DNA of 64,000 nucleotides from Suillus spraguei (taxonomy: Eukaryota; Basidiomycota; Agaricomycetes; Boletales; Suillaceae), in the NCBI GenBank assembly GCA_016800925.1, contig JABCPU010000203.1:57123-121122 (forward strand). The letters are read 5' to 3'. This document shows, one piece after another, positions 12,690-24,242 of this stretch. The notes beneath the pieces were generated by a model, which was given only the letters and a program-made list of their open reading frames with translations, was not told where the DNA came from and searched no databases. Every line of letters starts with the position of its first letter. Positions within the stretch are counted from its first letter, which is position 1. Made by a program: the position numbers and the translations under genes.

Positions 12690-13250
12690 ACCGACTACTC
12701 CAGCGATATTGTCCTTACTGCTTTGCGTAAGGATTTGTTGTATTGGTGATGTCCTGCTCTCCGCTGCTATGCAACCAATGGTTGGGCTAGTCCTCATTTG
12801 CTCTGAACCAATGCTGGCGCACTTTCATCAAAGAAAGCAAGTCGGAGACTAAACCTTTCTTTTTTTTTTCAAAAAAATCATGTTTATTGTCCTCCGGGGT
12901 CGTAGACTCTATGTTGGACTTAGCCCTATACTGGGGGGTTTAATCCCGTTTAGCTATCGTACGTATGAGACTGAACCTTTTACTGCATTGTGAGTGCTTG
13001 CCCAGAGGGTAGTATCACACCTGGGCTCAAGCTAGTAGTCGGAGTCATGTGCACTGGAGAATGGTTTCCAGATCGCATTCAAGACCCCCTTGCAGCGATT
13101 CGAGTCCGACGAGAGCAAAGCTATATTTATTGCTGATTTCGTACGCGGGATTTACAGGACATGGAGTGCGGCAACAGAATATCGAGTTGGACAGTAGGAT
13201 AGAATCGAGTTTCAGCCATTGACTCAAGTTTCCTATGGGATCGCTTTAAG
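12690..13250 (+). pseudogene. Fragment of an O-methyltransferase gene (copy 1)
   Basis: CTCCGCTGCTATGCAACCAA and the following GGTTGGG, then CCTCATTTGCT, GCGCACTTTCA, GAGACTGAA and GGAGTCATG, occur in the same order as in the copy at 14,010-14,620. In that copy they lie partly inside an O-methyltransferase exon (LRCCASNGW). Here the reading frame is lost. A later stretch at 13,060-13,190 is open on the plus strand (FQIAFKTPLQRFESDESKA) and may be more of the gene, with low certainty. An insert of about 100 bases at 12,860-12,960 is absent from copy 2. Unlike copy 2, this copy has no MITE. Confidence 0.5.
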
Positions 13251-13532
13251 CCATACAGTCAAAGCCAGGTTCCCTAGACAGACGAAACTCAGAAATCCAA
13301 GGGAAACGAGAACCAAGAAGGGACTTTATTGAGAGAGACTTGTCGAGAAAGGGAGTAGTGGTATAGGCAGAGTAAACACCAGCGAGAACGAAAACCTGCA
13401 AGAAATGGCTATTTTTAGTTAATGTGAACAGTGGGACTGTAGGCCAGGATGCATACTACAATCCACGGATTTGTATTAATACTATAGCCTTGCGCATTCT
13501 ATAAACACGTATTTCTTGCCAACATCATGATG

Positions 13533-14060
13533 ATGCCCCACGCATGTTTGAACTTTGCACTCAACATCCTCTGCAAGGAGATAGACAACTCTCAGTTTCC
13601 TCCCCTGAGTCAGCACAGCTTAGTAGAACATCCGTTGGATGACCCAACAACTTACCTACCAAGCACGGCGTTGTTTGATGCTCTCTGCCTCTCTTTAGGT
13701 GAGCCGCTATACTTTATAAACTTACCGATGCCTGACCTTTATGAATCATCCTCTAGCATGCTTGGTCGGTTATTACTAAGTCATGCCTTTTATTCACCTG
13801 AGCGCCTTTTCTAGGGAGAACTAGAGAACCTTATCCAGTTGCCTTTGCATAAGCGCTTGGATGAGGAGTACTCAGCGTATGGCGCTGCCTCCATCGATAC
13901 CTTCATCAAGACTGGTGTAATCGACTACCTGGCTGAATTGTCGAATCCATCCGAAGGTATCCCAGCCGATGAATTAGCCTCGACATTCGGTCTTGATTCT
14001 CAGAAGCTTGTTCCTATTCTCCGCTGCTGTGCATCCAACGGTTGGGTGCGGGAGACGGTT
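13533..14060 (+). pseudogene. 5' part of an O-methyltransferase-like gene (copy 2), interrupted by a MITE
   Basis: Two exons join: one from about 13,533 (LNFALNILCKEIDNSQFP, then STALFDALCLSL), an intron from GTGAGC to TTCTAG (about 13,700-13,814), and a second with GELENLIQLPLHKRLDEEY, GAASIDTFIKTGVIDYLAEL, GIPADELASTFGLDSQKLVP and ILRCCASNGWVRE. This is the dimerisation and winged-helix region that precedes the SAM domain in fungal class I O-methyltransferases. The SAM-binding half is absent: the frame runs into the element at 14,061, and the 3' side resumes at 14,477 with only about 150 recognisable bases. Non-functional as a methyltransferase unless a short protein is made. Confidence 0.6.
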
Positions 14061-14476
14061 CATCAGGAAATCATGAGTTTACCTATTCCTTACTTATTTC
14101 AAACTTTTCCCACTTATTTCAAATGGACCTACTTTTTTCTGAAATTTGACAACTGCTTCAAAATTGAGTATTCCAATATGTTTGTTGGGCCTGAGAGACA
14201 AGTTTCATTGCATAAGACCAACAATTAGTGACTAGTATGAAGCTCGAGTGACACATTAATGCTGATGATTTTATTTCTCAAATATTCTCTTGAGGTACTA
14301 TTTTGCAAATTAAGAGTCCAATAATTTTATAGCACACATTTATAATGATGGCTAACAGATCCTGATAGTTCAGTTGGGACCAGGTGGTAATTTAAGAGAA
14401 ATAAGTAGATCCATTTGGAATAAGTGGGAAAAGTTTGAAATAAGTAAGGAATAGGTAAACTCATGATTTCCTGATG
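14061..14476. mobile_element. MITE, 416 bases with 75-base terminal inverted repeats
   Basis: Bases 14,061-14,135 (starting CATCAGGAAATCATGAGTTT) are the near-exact reverse complement of 14,402-14,476, with about two mismatches in 75. The core of about 265 bases has no transposase. The flanks are GACGGTT on the left and TTCCTCA on the right, so at most a TT duplication is visible and the superfamily is uncertain. It sits inside the O-methyltransferase relic. The related fragment at 12,780-12,820 is contiguous across this point, which makes it an approximate empty site. The high repeat identity indicates a recent insertion. Confidence 0.85.
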
Positions 14477-14619
14477 TTCCTCATTTGCTTTGAACAGATG
14501 CTCGCGCACTTTCAGCAAAGGCCACGTAGGTCGTAGACTGAATCTTTTGTACGTTTTCACTTTATGAGTGTCCAAGAGCTAAAGTCAAGCAGTACGCCGG
14601 AGTTACCGGAGTCATGCCA

Positions 14620-15303
14620 TTTTGGGTAACGGAATCGGATTGGAAATTATCGTGTTCTCCCCAGCAGACTTGTTTCCAGCGTTGAAGCTGAAGAATGAGT
14701 CATGACACAACCTAGTGGCCAATTCACGGATGTCCGATCAGTCCGCCGTTCTAGACTGTGAGATGACTTCGTTGTAGGTGTGATGATGTAAGTTGATGCT
14801 TGATACATGCTAACACGTACTCTGTCGCCGAAGCAAGCTGGTACACTGGAATCGGATATTATATTTGACTGGTCGTAGTTCCTTGTAATAAGCAAGACTG
14901 AGGTAGACCGTCCATAGAAATAATGGTATACTGCCCCAACGGCCGTCGTGTCAAAGGTGTAGAGACGAGGAATTCATACGCCAGTAATAGTAGTACACCT
15001 AGAGATGCAACGTGAAGAGAAAAGGGATGCGTATTACGTTTACGCCAACAAAGACTGGGACATTCAAATAATACCCTCTGGCTAGTATCCGAACAATATA
15101 TTGAAGTAGGGTCGATCGATCTCAGAGAAACAATTCCAATACAGAAGAAACAATATATATCATAGGTTTTAGTACAGGGCATGCAAACACGAGACTCCGA
15201 GTTCATCGTGTGTTACATGACCTGGTCAGCGGGTATCTCGATATGGTCGAAGAAAAGTAAGCATATGATATTTAGGTTTTCTACCGTTATGCTCTGCAAG
15301 ATC
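14620..15303. other. Spacer; right end is duplicated 3' flank of the oxidoreductase
   Basis: No gene was seen at 14,620-15,200. Bases 15,205-15,303 (ACATGACCTGGT, AAGCATATGA, GTTATGCTCTGC) are shared with 18,925-19,007, so the tandem duplication of the oxidoreductase included its downstream flank. Confidence 0.6.
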
Positions 15304-17096
15304 CTACTCGACTCGTCTATTCCATGTTAGATAACGCCGCGGAAGCCAATCAGGCTCCTTCCACTCTTTACCAGAAATCTCAGCAATAATCATTTGGGCG
15401 ATGACTTCGGCGCTGGGAAACCATGTCATGTATAAATTGAGGCCAAGATGGTTCAGTCACACAATATAACACCTACCATCCGAATGCACGCGGCATTCCG
15501 TGACTAGCATATCCTGCGGCGATGTACTGTTTCTTGTACAGATCTCTGTCTGGACTGCCTACGAGTAAGTCTGCTATGGGACCAACCTGATGAGGGGCAC
15601 ATCAACGATAGTAGTTGTAAGAGTTATATGCACATACAAAGGGGTCCCCCATCTTTGTGTAGCCCATGATACCAGTCTAAACCCTCATCAGAGATATTCT
15701 TGCACACAAAAGGGAGTACCTACCCATTCCATCTCAGGCTCTAAATTGGTGTTATATTTACCTTCGAACACAGCCGGCAAGAACTCGCGAAGAGCTTTGC
15801 CAACAAGAGGATGCGTTTCAGAGTCATCGTCCACATATAACTCGTAACTAGGTACCACAGCGTTCCGGCTACCACCGATGATGATCAATGGTTTTTCGGT
15901 ATCGTGTGTTACGGGTCGGGGGAACCAGTATGTAAAACCCTAAAAAGGATATTGGTCACAACAAGAAGCCAGGGTGAAATGGCTTACTTCATTTCCACTC
16001 CAGCTCTGTATCTTAGTTTGACCTGCCCCGACAGAAGCACGGGTGGCCATTACTTGTCCTCGAGTGGGTATAATTCCATCTGGACCTGCGAGGAAGGGAA
16101 GGAGATAGGAGGCGTATGCATTCGTGGCATGGACGACACGGGAACACGATATGTTACCCCGGCTCGTCACGACTGTATAAGTGGAAGAGTTATCAGTCGT
16201 TTCATGGGTAACTGCAGTCACCGGTGTCCGAGTGTGCAAGCTGAGTGAGGCATATTGCCCAGTGTGTGCTTCAGCATGCCGGTACAGCTTCGTGACGAGT
16301 TTCAGCGGCCAGAGATTATGCGCTGGTTTGCGGAATCCTGGGTAAGGGGTGCCATATTCCTGGTAATGAGGGTTAAATTAGACTAGAGAAATGACTAGCG
16401 AGAACAAACACCTCCTCGACTTCCTCCTTTGAGAGCCATTCCACACCATCTAGATTGAACTGCGCTTGACGTGCCATATCGAAGTCCTCGCGAGCGTTGT
16501 TTGCTTCCTTCTCAGTGAATAAGAGAGTTATGTGTCCACCTTCTACGAGGTCGATATCGCTTGCCCAACCATTTTCCTCTACGATTTTGACAAGCAGAGA
16601 AACGGTATATTGCTCGAGTTCATATGACTTAATTGCCTCGACCGTATCGAATAATGCCTGACGTTGAGAAAACTTGGTGAAAGTGGCTGGCGTAAGATGA
16701 CCTCCATTCCTTCCTACAAATAATATAATCCACACCAGCAGCTAAAGAAACATGCAGTGCTGAACACACCAGTCGCTCCTGAGCCTGAAACACGTGAGTA
16801 CCGCATGAAGAAATTCACAATCAACATGGGACAGACTGACAGAAATCTCTCGCCTCGAGTATCACAATCCTAAGCGGGTGTTTGACAGAAAGCGATGCAG
16901 CATTCAAAAGTTTGATAAGGTGGTATGCGACGCCAACGCCTGTGAGACCAGCCCCGATGATGCATACGTCTACCTCGCTTGGAAGAGGATCTTGGCTGCC
17001 TTGATCAGCGAGTGGATTTGCGTCCGGGGAGGAATCGATCCAGAAGGAGCGGGTTGGATTGCGAGATGGGAGTTTAGCAGGAGGAGTTGGATGCAT
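15304..17096 (-). CDS. FAD-dependent oxidoreductase (DAO type), tandem copy A
   Basis: A FAD-binding oxidoreductase of the D-amino-acid-oxidase fold. Visible along the minus strand are the Rossmann dinucleotide motif IIGAGLTGVGVAYHL, RIVILEARDFC, GRNGGHLTPATF (the region contacting the flavin), VEWLSKEEVEE, YPGFRKPAHNLWPLKLVTKL, RVVHATNAYASYLLPFLAG, GIIPTRGQVMATR, ELYVDDDSETHPLVGKALRE, DLYKKQYIAAGYASHGMPRA and EVIAQMIIAEISGKEWKEPD, ending WLPRRYLTWNRRVE then TAG at 15,304. Splice sites are of consensus type and no frameshift was noticed. The start is ATG at 17,096. Upstream an in-frame stop removes the membrane-anchor leader that copy B has, so this copy is either cytosolic or 5' truncated. 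The substrate is unknown. Confidence 0.8.
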
Positions 17097-19007
17097 CAGC
17101 AAATTCCCCAGAGAATGTATAGATTACAATATTTTTCCAGGTGGCTAACTTTATACAGATCAGTGCAATAGTGATGGTTGCCAAAATACTGAATGTTCAA
17201 TGACAATCGAACCATGCCAATATTAAGGCATTTTAATACAACAAAAGTTTCGAAACCGACTTGGAAGCGAATTATGACTTTGCGACAGCAGTAGCGCAGT
17301 ACATGGCCAGATCTCTTGTCTCCACACTACCAGAATGTCAGAGATTTAGCCCGTCTCAGTTTCCCTGGGACTTGAACGGTCTGAACGTCTGGCCAACGAT
17401 GATGGCCAAACGGAGCGGAGTTTAAACCTCGTTCAAGCCGCCGCTGGCCAACATCGCGTCATGCTAAGACTGCTGCACGACAACAAAAATAAGTATGGCC
17501 CTGGTTGACGACTCTGTTGTGATTTTCATATCAATAAACCAGAATCTGTAAAACACATATAGCCACTTTTGTTTATTGAAGCGAAACCAAACAAAGGCGT
17601 TCCCTTTGTAAATCTTTAACCCAACTTGGACTTGTGGGGCATATTGTGGGACAGTGACGAGACCCTGGAATCACCCCACACGCACTGACCTTCGACCAGC
17701 CGCTATGATATGGTGGTGGTTATCACCAACTGCAGGTGACCTTGTCAAGCAACCAAGCCCTCGTTTTGAAAGAGACTACAATGTTGTCAAAGGTAAGTTT
17801 TCAAGTTGCTCATCATCCGAGTCAAATGGGCTCCACTCCAGCATTTTAGTGAGATCGCTGTCTCTTCGTCTCCGTCAAAAACGATGGTTTTTGGATCAGA
17901 TTCTCACTTGAGTCCTGACAACGAAAGGTATGTAACTATATCTTCCTTTCAATCATGCTTACGTTGTCATATGACAATGATAGTCCATACAGGCACTCAC
18001 TCAGGCTGCTGTGGTATAAATCCTGCTAGCGAGGATGTCAATGAGTCGCTGTATCAATCATCGATTCATCTCCAACATATCTGACCCAAACCCTAGTTCT
18101 CCAAGCCAGAGTCCTTTAATTGACACACATTCTACACACATGCTTGTAGGTTAACCCATCCCTATCGTGGTAAGAGACACCTCAATTGTTGACGAGCTCG
18201 ACTGGGAAGGAGCCGAAACGGTGGCTTAAACCTTAAATCGTCGGCGGTTACTGTATTTAGCTAAGTTCCGTATACGGCTACGCGTTTGTTAGTGGGTTCC
18301 CTGTACAATCGAGTTGGTTCGTGCTTAGACGACGTGTTTGAGACTTGCGGATAACTCAACATCAATATCCCTCGCCTTCCGTAGAGCACTTCGTAGTTCA
18401 GATAGAAATGTATCAGGAGTGCGCTCGACACATGAAATAAGGTATACTGTAACAATTAGGTGTTAAATTCAAGATATTTTGTGCCTTCACTTAGTACTGC
18501 GACGTCCTGTGCTGCAAGTAGATGAGGATGTCCATTTTCCAGCGGTTTTCGAACAACCGAGCCTGTGAATTGCAAGAGCCGAGGAACTCGACTGACTGCT
18601 TGATGGTTGTATCCTGTCACTTGTGCTATGGCCTTCTATGTCATGCCATGTATGGACTAACAACGCACTACTGCTTCGCAGCATCTGGTATATGCCGACG
18701 ATTTCCGTGCATGATGATGATGGTCGGCGGTCGTTGTACTAGTATTCCACAAGCAAGTTACAAAAGTAGTTAGCGTGCACGCCTCTGTTTGATTTCGCTC
18801 CAACAATATAAACGAAAGCGGCTATGTGTTTTACAAGATTCTGGTCTATCAATATGTAAATAGCTGGAAAGATCTCACTAGTTCGAGACTCTGATTCTGT
18901 GTAAATATTCTGCGTCTCCCTTGTACATGACCTGGTTCATCTCCATATGGTCGAATGACCATAAGCATATGAAATCTAGGTTTTCCACTGTTATGCTCTG
19001 CGATATC
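17097..19007. other. 1.9-kb spacer between tandem oxidoreductases
   Basis: No convincing gene. The short frames at 17,654-18,084 and 18,261-18,684 show no domain. A stretch at 17,560-17,605 (TAGCCACTTTTGTTTATT, GAAACCAAACAAAGGCG) recurs in altered form at 26,798-26,840. Bases 18,925-19,007 are the duplicated 3' flank described for copy A. Confidence 0.5.
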
Positions 19008-20925
19008 TTATTCGACTCGTCTGTTCCGCGTTAGATAGCGTTGTGGAAGCCAATAAGGCTCCTTCCACTCTTTATCAGAAATATCAGCAATAATCATTTG
19101 CGCAATGACTTCAGCACTGACGGCCACATCATGTATAAAATGAGCCCAAGATAATGCAGCCGCACAATACGAGACTTACCATCCTAATGCACGCGGCATT
19201 CCATGGCCAGTATATCCTGCGGCGATGTACTGTTTCTTGTACAGGTCTTCGTTCCCATTGGCTACAAGTAAGTCTGCTACGGGACCAACCTGGCGAGGGT
19301 CACATCAATGATAACAGCTACAAGAGTTGTTTGGACGTACAAAGGGGTCCCCCATCTTCGTGTAACCCATGATACCAGTCTAAACCCTAGTTAGGGATAT
19401 TCTCACACATGTAAAAAGAGTAACCTACCCATTCCATCTCAGGCTTTGAATCGGGGTCATATTTCCCTTCGAATACAGACGGTAAGAACTCGCGAAGTGC
19501 TTTCCCAGCAAGAGGGTGCGTTTCGGAGTCATCGTCTACATATAGCTCGTAACCGGGTTCAACAGCTTCCCGTCCACCACCGATGATGATCAACGGTTTT
19601 TCGGTGCCATGTGTTACGGGTCGGGGGAACCAGTATGCAAACCCCTAAAAGGGTGATTAATCACGACAAGATGGGCCAGGATGAAACGACTTACTTCGTT
19701 TCCGCTCCAGCTCGGTATCTTGATTTGATCTGCACCGATAGAAGCACGTGTGGCCATTACTTGTCCTCGAGTGGGTATAATTCCATCTGGACCTGCGAGG
19801 AAGGGAAGGAGATGAGAAGCGTATCCATTTGTGGCATGGACAATGTGGGAACACGATATGCTACCCCGGTTCGTCACAACTGTATAAGTGGAAGAGTTGT
19901 CGGTCGTTTCATGCGTAACTGTAGTCACCGGCGTTCGAGTGTGCAAACTGAGGGAGGCATATTGCCCAGTGTGTGCTTGAGCATGTTGATACAGCTTTGT
20001 GACAAGTTTCAGTGGCCAGAGATTATGTCCCGGCTCGCGGAATCCTGGGTAAGGGGCGCCATATTCCTGGTAACGAGGAAGTTGAATCAGACTAGAGAGG
20101 TAACTAGCGAGAACAAGCACCTCCTCGATTTCCTCCTTTGAGAGCCATTCCACACCATCTAGATTGAGCTGCGTTTCACGTGCTGTATCGAAGTCCTTAT
20201 GTGCATTTTTTTCTTCCTCCTCCGTGAACAAGAGATTTATGTGTCCACCTTCTACGAGGTCGATATCGCTCGCCCAGCCATTTCCCTCTATGATTTTGAC
20301 GAGTAGAGAAGCGGTGTGTTTCTCGAGTTCATAGGACTTAATTGCCTCAACCGTATTGAAAAACGTCCGACGTTGAGAAAACTCGAGGAAAGCGGCTGGC
20401 GTAAGATGTCCACCATTCCTTCCTACGAACAATATTCTCTGTATGGGGAACTAAAGAAACATGTACATGTAGTGCTCCACGCACCGGTCGCTCCCGAGCC
20501 TGAAACGCGTCAGTGCTGGACGAATCACAATCAGATAAGACTGACTGACAGAAATCTCTCGCCTCGAGTATCACGATCCTGAGTGGGCGTTTGACAGAAA
20601 GCGATGCGGCATTCAAAAGTTCGATAAGGTGGTACGCGACCCCAACACCTGTGATGCCAGCCCCGATGATACAGACGTCTGCCTCACTAGGCAGAGGATC
20701 TTTGCTACCCTCGCCAGCGAGCGGATTTGCGTCCGGGGAGGAATCGATCCAGAAGGAACGGGTTGGATTGCGAGATGGGAGTTTAGCAGGAGGAATTGGA
20801 CGTTCCAATGGCGGTGTCTCGAGTACCTTCTGAGAATGTTCTAACTTACCGAGTATCTGGGGGTTAACAGGCATTATCGACCAACTGAGAAGAAAATAGA
20901 AAACAAGAAAGGTCCAGTCTCTCAT
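19008..20925 (-). CDS. FAD-dependent oxidoreductase (DAO type), tandem copy B, membrane-anchored
   Basis: A paralogue of copy A, with the same exon order and strong similarity throughout: IIGAGITGVGVAYHL, RIVILEARDFC, GRNGGHLTPAAFLEF, NGWASDIDLVEGGH, FREPGHNLWPLKLVTKLYQH, HATNGYASHLLPFLAGPDG, MATRASIGADQ, IIIGGGREAVEPGYELYVDD, TGIMGYTKMGDPFVGPVADL, YKKQYIAAGYTGHGMPRA and EVIAQMIIADISDKEWKEP, ending NRRVE then TAA at 19,008. The ATG at 20,925 gives MRDWTFLVFYFLLSWSIMPV, a hydrophobic N-terminal segment that could be a signal anchor. Copy A lacks it. At least five short introns are present, for example GTAAGT to TTTAG inside the segment after SWSGNE. Reaction unknown: this clade oxidises amines, amino acids or related compounds with FAD. 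Confidence 0.85.
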
Positions 20926-22037
20926 TTCTGTAAACTCAAGTCCCAAAGATAAGATAATATGACCGTCACGGTGGTCCGAAGACAGCCACAAATAGAGTCA
21001 AGTGGCAGTGACATGGTTTGACTTTGTATATCATATTCGCACTTGAAACTTTTTCTTCGCGGACGTTCAGTTATGCAGATAATTGACGGGATGGCAACCA
21101 ACTCCAAAGCAAAGTTTTCTCTGGTCTCGGACATTATCAGTGCACTGCAAGACGTTGTAAGTGTTAGTCTCATTAAGATGTCGATGACTCATGCGCTCTG
21201 ACATTTTCAACCGTATCATGGCTTTCACAAGGGTCGGAAAAACTTCTTTATTCATAGAGCTCACTCCTCCTAGTACTACTACATCGCATGTGACTTCGTC
21301 AGTGACAATATACAACTTATATCGACGGACCGGACACCAGGATCACACGAAAGTGGCCCAGGAGTGTGGGTGCTCAAGGAAAGGCAGTTCAAATGACGAG
21401 GCTTAACACCTAAGCCAGACTTCATCCTTCTTTGCAAAGCAAACTGCACCGTGGTCCATGCAGAGCTTGATCTCGTACAGGACACGGAGAATCCTGTCTC
21501 ACTAACTGGTCGGATAATATTATGGAAGAGCTTAGCTCTTGCGATGTTGAAATCCTCGGGTTGGTTTTTCCAGTCTGTAGTACCAAAGGCATAATTGGCC
21601 GGACAAAGAAGTGGTCAGTGTTCGTCTCTTCGATTACTCGTTCGCTCGGTCATCTGGGCTCAAGTTCGCGTTTCGCTGGAATTCCCATGGCCTTAGTGAT
21701 TCATTGCCGTGCGCTCATTACCGATGTTGTGTTTTGGATGAACTGGATTGCCGCGTGGCCACCGTTTTGTGGGAAGACGAGACTCCCGTCTCCAACTCTC
21801 CATGTCTGGCCTTCAATGTGGTGACAGTGTCTCATTGCCCTTGTTTTTTTTAATATCTGCTGATTTCCTTCTGTGTTTCTAGAAACTTTCATGTATAATT
21901 AGTGGTAATGTCAATCATATTGAGCCTGTTGCTAATGATAGTGAATTAGAATCATCTGGTCTTGTCTCCTCTGCAGTTTTATTGTTTCAAACCCGAACTT
22001 TATTGTCCATGTCAACTTTTTCGGACCACAGGTTAAA
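20926..22037. other. Intergenic, nothing firm
   Basis: Frames at 21,522-21,850 look eroded and match no family I know. The word CCACAACGGAATCAAAATCT near 22,070 recurs as CCACAACAGAATCAAAATCT near 22,215. Confidence 0.4.
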
Positions 22038-22126
22038 GTAGCCTGCCCAGTGTGGGTACAACTTACCACAACGGAATCAAAATCTGTTTCTCTCGAACTA
22101 TGCAGGTTCGAAACCTGCTGAACTAC
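22038..22126 (+). tRNA. tRNA-like sequence, Leu(CAA)-type anticodon arm, probably a pseudo-tRNA or SINE head
   Basis: A perfect T arm is present at 22,102-22,118 (GCAGG, TTCGAAA, CCTGC), including the pol III B-box GGTTCGAAACC. Upstream, ACGGA-ATCAAAA-TCTGT forms a five-pair stem with a seven-base loop whose central triplet is CAA. The acceptor halves GTAG and CTAC pair, with two mismatches further in. A T-run (22,129-22,134) follows as a pol III terminator. The D arm is not convincing. It may be a decayed tRNA-Leu or a tRNA-derived SINE. A related anticodon-arm sequence lacking the T arm is at 22,212-22,245. Confidence 0.4.
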
Positions 22127-22499
22127 AGTTTTTTCTTTCTATCGGAACACACTTCGACAGTCATTCATGGATGGTTTATTTAGAACTTCCCCGTAACTGG
22201 TCTTAACCTGGTGGTTTCCACAACAGAATCAAAATCTGTTTTTCTTGGACTGTGTCGATTGCATATTGGATGAATTGATGTCTGTAGACGTGTCTGCGAT
22301 GTCAGGTGCTGACTATGGACCACTGCAGAGTATCTGCGGTGATTTAGAATGCACTCGCGATCAAGAAGAACATTGCAGGCTAGAGACCTATTGGGAATAT
22401 TCTTTGCTGTTGGGGCACATACAAATCATCGCAATCACTGTTCATCAAAGTGGAACATATGTCCAAACTAAAGCTTCCCTGGAAGCCATTGCGTCTTGG

Positions 22500-22705
22500 C
22501 AATATTGGCATAGTTTATGGGTCGCAGGTACAAATTGTCCTATGTATTTCCATCGTCTATTGTCATGAGACACATACTTCTTCCAGTCGAAGTTCTTACA
22601 CATGCATTAAATAACTGAAGGTCAATAAAATTTAAATTTTTCGAACAGTCGGTGTTCTGAGGCAAATAGAAGCTACTAACCTTACTAGGAAAGTTTTTGA
22701 ACAGC
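22500..22705. repeat. Dispersed repeat A, copy 2
   Basis: Collinear with 3,525-3,745 (GGTCAATAAAATTTAA, TTTTCGAACAGT, TTACTAGGAAAG). No terminal repeats or frame. Confidence 0.6.
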
Positions 22706-23399
22706 GTGGATGAGAGAATGAATGTGGGCTCCGCATCATAAACGTTACCCGCTGCGAGCTCACACTTCTATTATTGAACGTGCACTTGACACATGAGCAT
22801 TACTATAATATAGAAGAGAACACGAGGTCTTACAATCATGACAATATCCAGGGATTCTGAAGTCGATTTCTGGTATTTCTGGTAGATGTAATTTACTGTC
22901 CTCCATGGGGAATAGTCTCATAAAATCAACTAATTTGAAGCTCTACGTTCCGAATTCTCAAACGATTTACCAATATCTTCCGCGTAGTGAGCCATTGAGC
23001 CGGACATGACGCATAAAGTTGGCCAAGGGCCCGTCACCGAGTCACCACAATGTAGAGGAGAACAGGGCCTTCTGTGTGACTCAGATGGTTGCCATGACCA
23101 TGGCACAGAAAAACGTTTACATATCCCTCTTGGTTGATTCGAACGTGGACGAGCGTGTGCTTGATCGGCGTCAAGTACATCAAGGGACTCTGTGTAAACC
23201 TTTTGGAACTATATCTACATTAGTAGTGACAAGAATTGTGGGTACTTACCATGATATAGAACATTCACAAAGCTGGAATGCTCCTTGATGATTATCATCA
23301 TTAGCAGTTAGAATAAATAGAACGCACTGAGACATCACCCGACTGGTGCCTGTCATTTATCGATGTGGATGATAATGAAGAACAGCGGTAGTGACTTGA
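22706..23399. other. Intergenic, nothing recognised
   Basis: An 89-codon frame at 23,019-23,288 has no recognisable domain and no splice partners. I do not call it. Confidence 0.4.
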
Positions 23400-24242
23400 T
23401 TACTTTCTCTCAACCTTGTCGTCACAGCTACAACGCGTATCGCGCTCCTCTTGCTCTAGCTCAAGCTGGTGTTCCCGCACGCGCCGTCTAATTTCTCTTC
23501 GCCGCTCCATCCCATACTCCTGAGCTTCGCTGCGAGCTTGGGCAAGGTTTTGGACTGCGCTCATATGGCGCTTATCGGAATTGTGACTAAGAAACATCGG
23601 AGCGATACCAATGATGAAACACTTGTTGGAATGATTAATGACCCATAAATCACTGATTGGAAGAGAAGACATACCGCCGTGCCCACAAATATTATCGACC
23701 AGTCCTTCCATCTCTCATCAGGCCTCGCAGTCCATTCTCTTCCAGGCGTTCTACTCGCGAAGCCAAACGGATGGTCATGATCAAAGTCCATCCCCGCATT
23801 CCTATAGTGTGCGCGTCTTCGCCGTCTTAACTCATCATACATATCGGAATCGGACGGATTGCTGCGGAGTCCCGAACCAAGTTGTAAGCGAGATTTCCCA
23901 GTAAGAACCTCATACGCAGCAGTTATTGATTGAAAGCGGGAGTGTCGTTCTGAAGCAGGGATATGTTGCGCATGGGCAGAATCAGGATGGTGCTCTCGGA
24001 CGAGTTCATAGTCTGGGAATGCCGATCAGAAGTTAGTGCGAGTATGAGCGAGTATACAAACATCTTGACTTGATGTCAGCTTGAGATGCGCTGGGGGAGA
24101 GGTGGAATATTTGGTGCGGAGTTGGTCGTGGGTGATGCGGGAATGGGTATTGAGACATAGTAGATGCGAGTCGAGAATGGATAAGAACACGCAGACCTCT
24201 ACCTACACTTGGAAGCCTCCCCTGACATAAATGCACGGCCAT
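23400..24242 (-). CDS. J-domain (DnaJ-like) membrane protein, probably mitochondrial
   Basis: Three exons (24242-24062, 24012-23675 and 23621-23400) give 741 bases, or 246 residues, in one frame. The N-terminus MAVHLCQGRLPSVGRGLRVL is basic and lacks acidic residues, as expected of a mitochondrial presequence. The J domain follows: TPHQIFHLSPSASQADIKSR, then YYELVREHHPDSAHAQ with the HPD tripeptide that stimulates Hsp70 ATPase, then SRFQSITAAYEVLTG. After a charged RRRRRAHYRN region, a single hydrophobic segment (WSIIFVGTACFIIGIAPMFL) spans the second splice junction and is probably a membrane anchor. The tail is charged and helical (EAQEYGMERRREIRRRVREH). It likely recruits Hsp70 to a mitochondrial or ER membrane. 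Layout resembles animal DNAJC4, but orthology is not shown. Confidence 0.82.

Noticed and set aside
18261..18684. Two minus-strand frames containing similar SSALL(V/I)H words
   Set aside because: The similarity is four to six residues only and could be chance. No domain recognised.
21522..21853. Possible eroded coding region
   Set aside because: No family resemblance and stops on both sides; not enough to name a relic.
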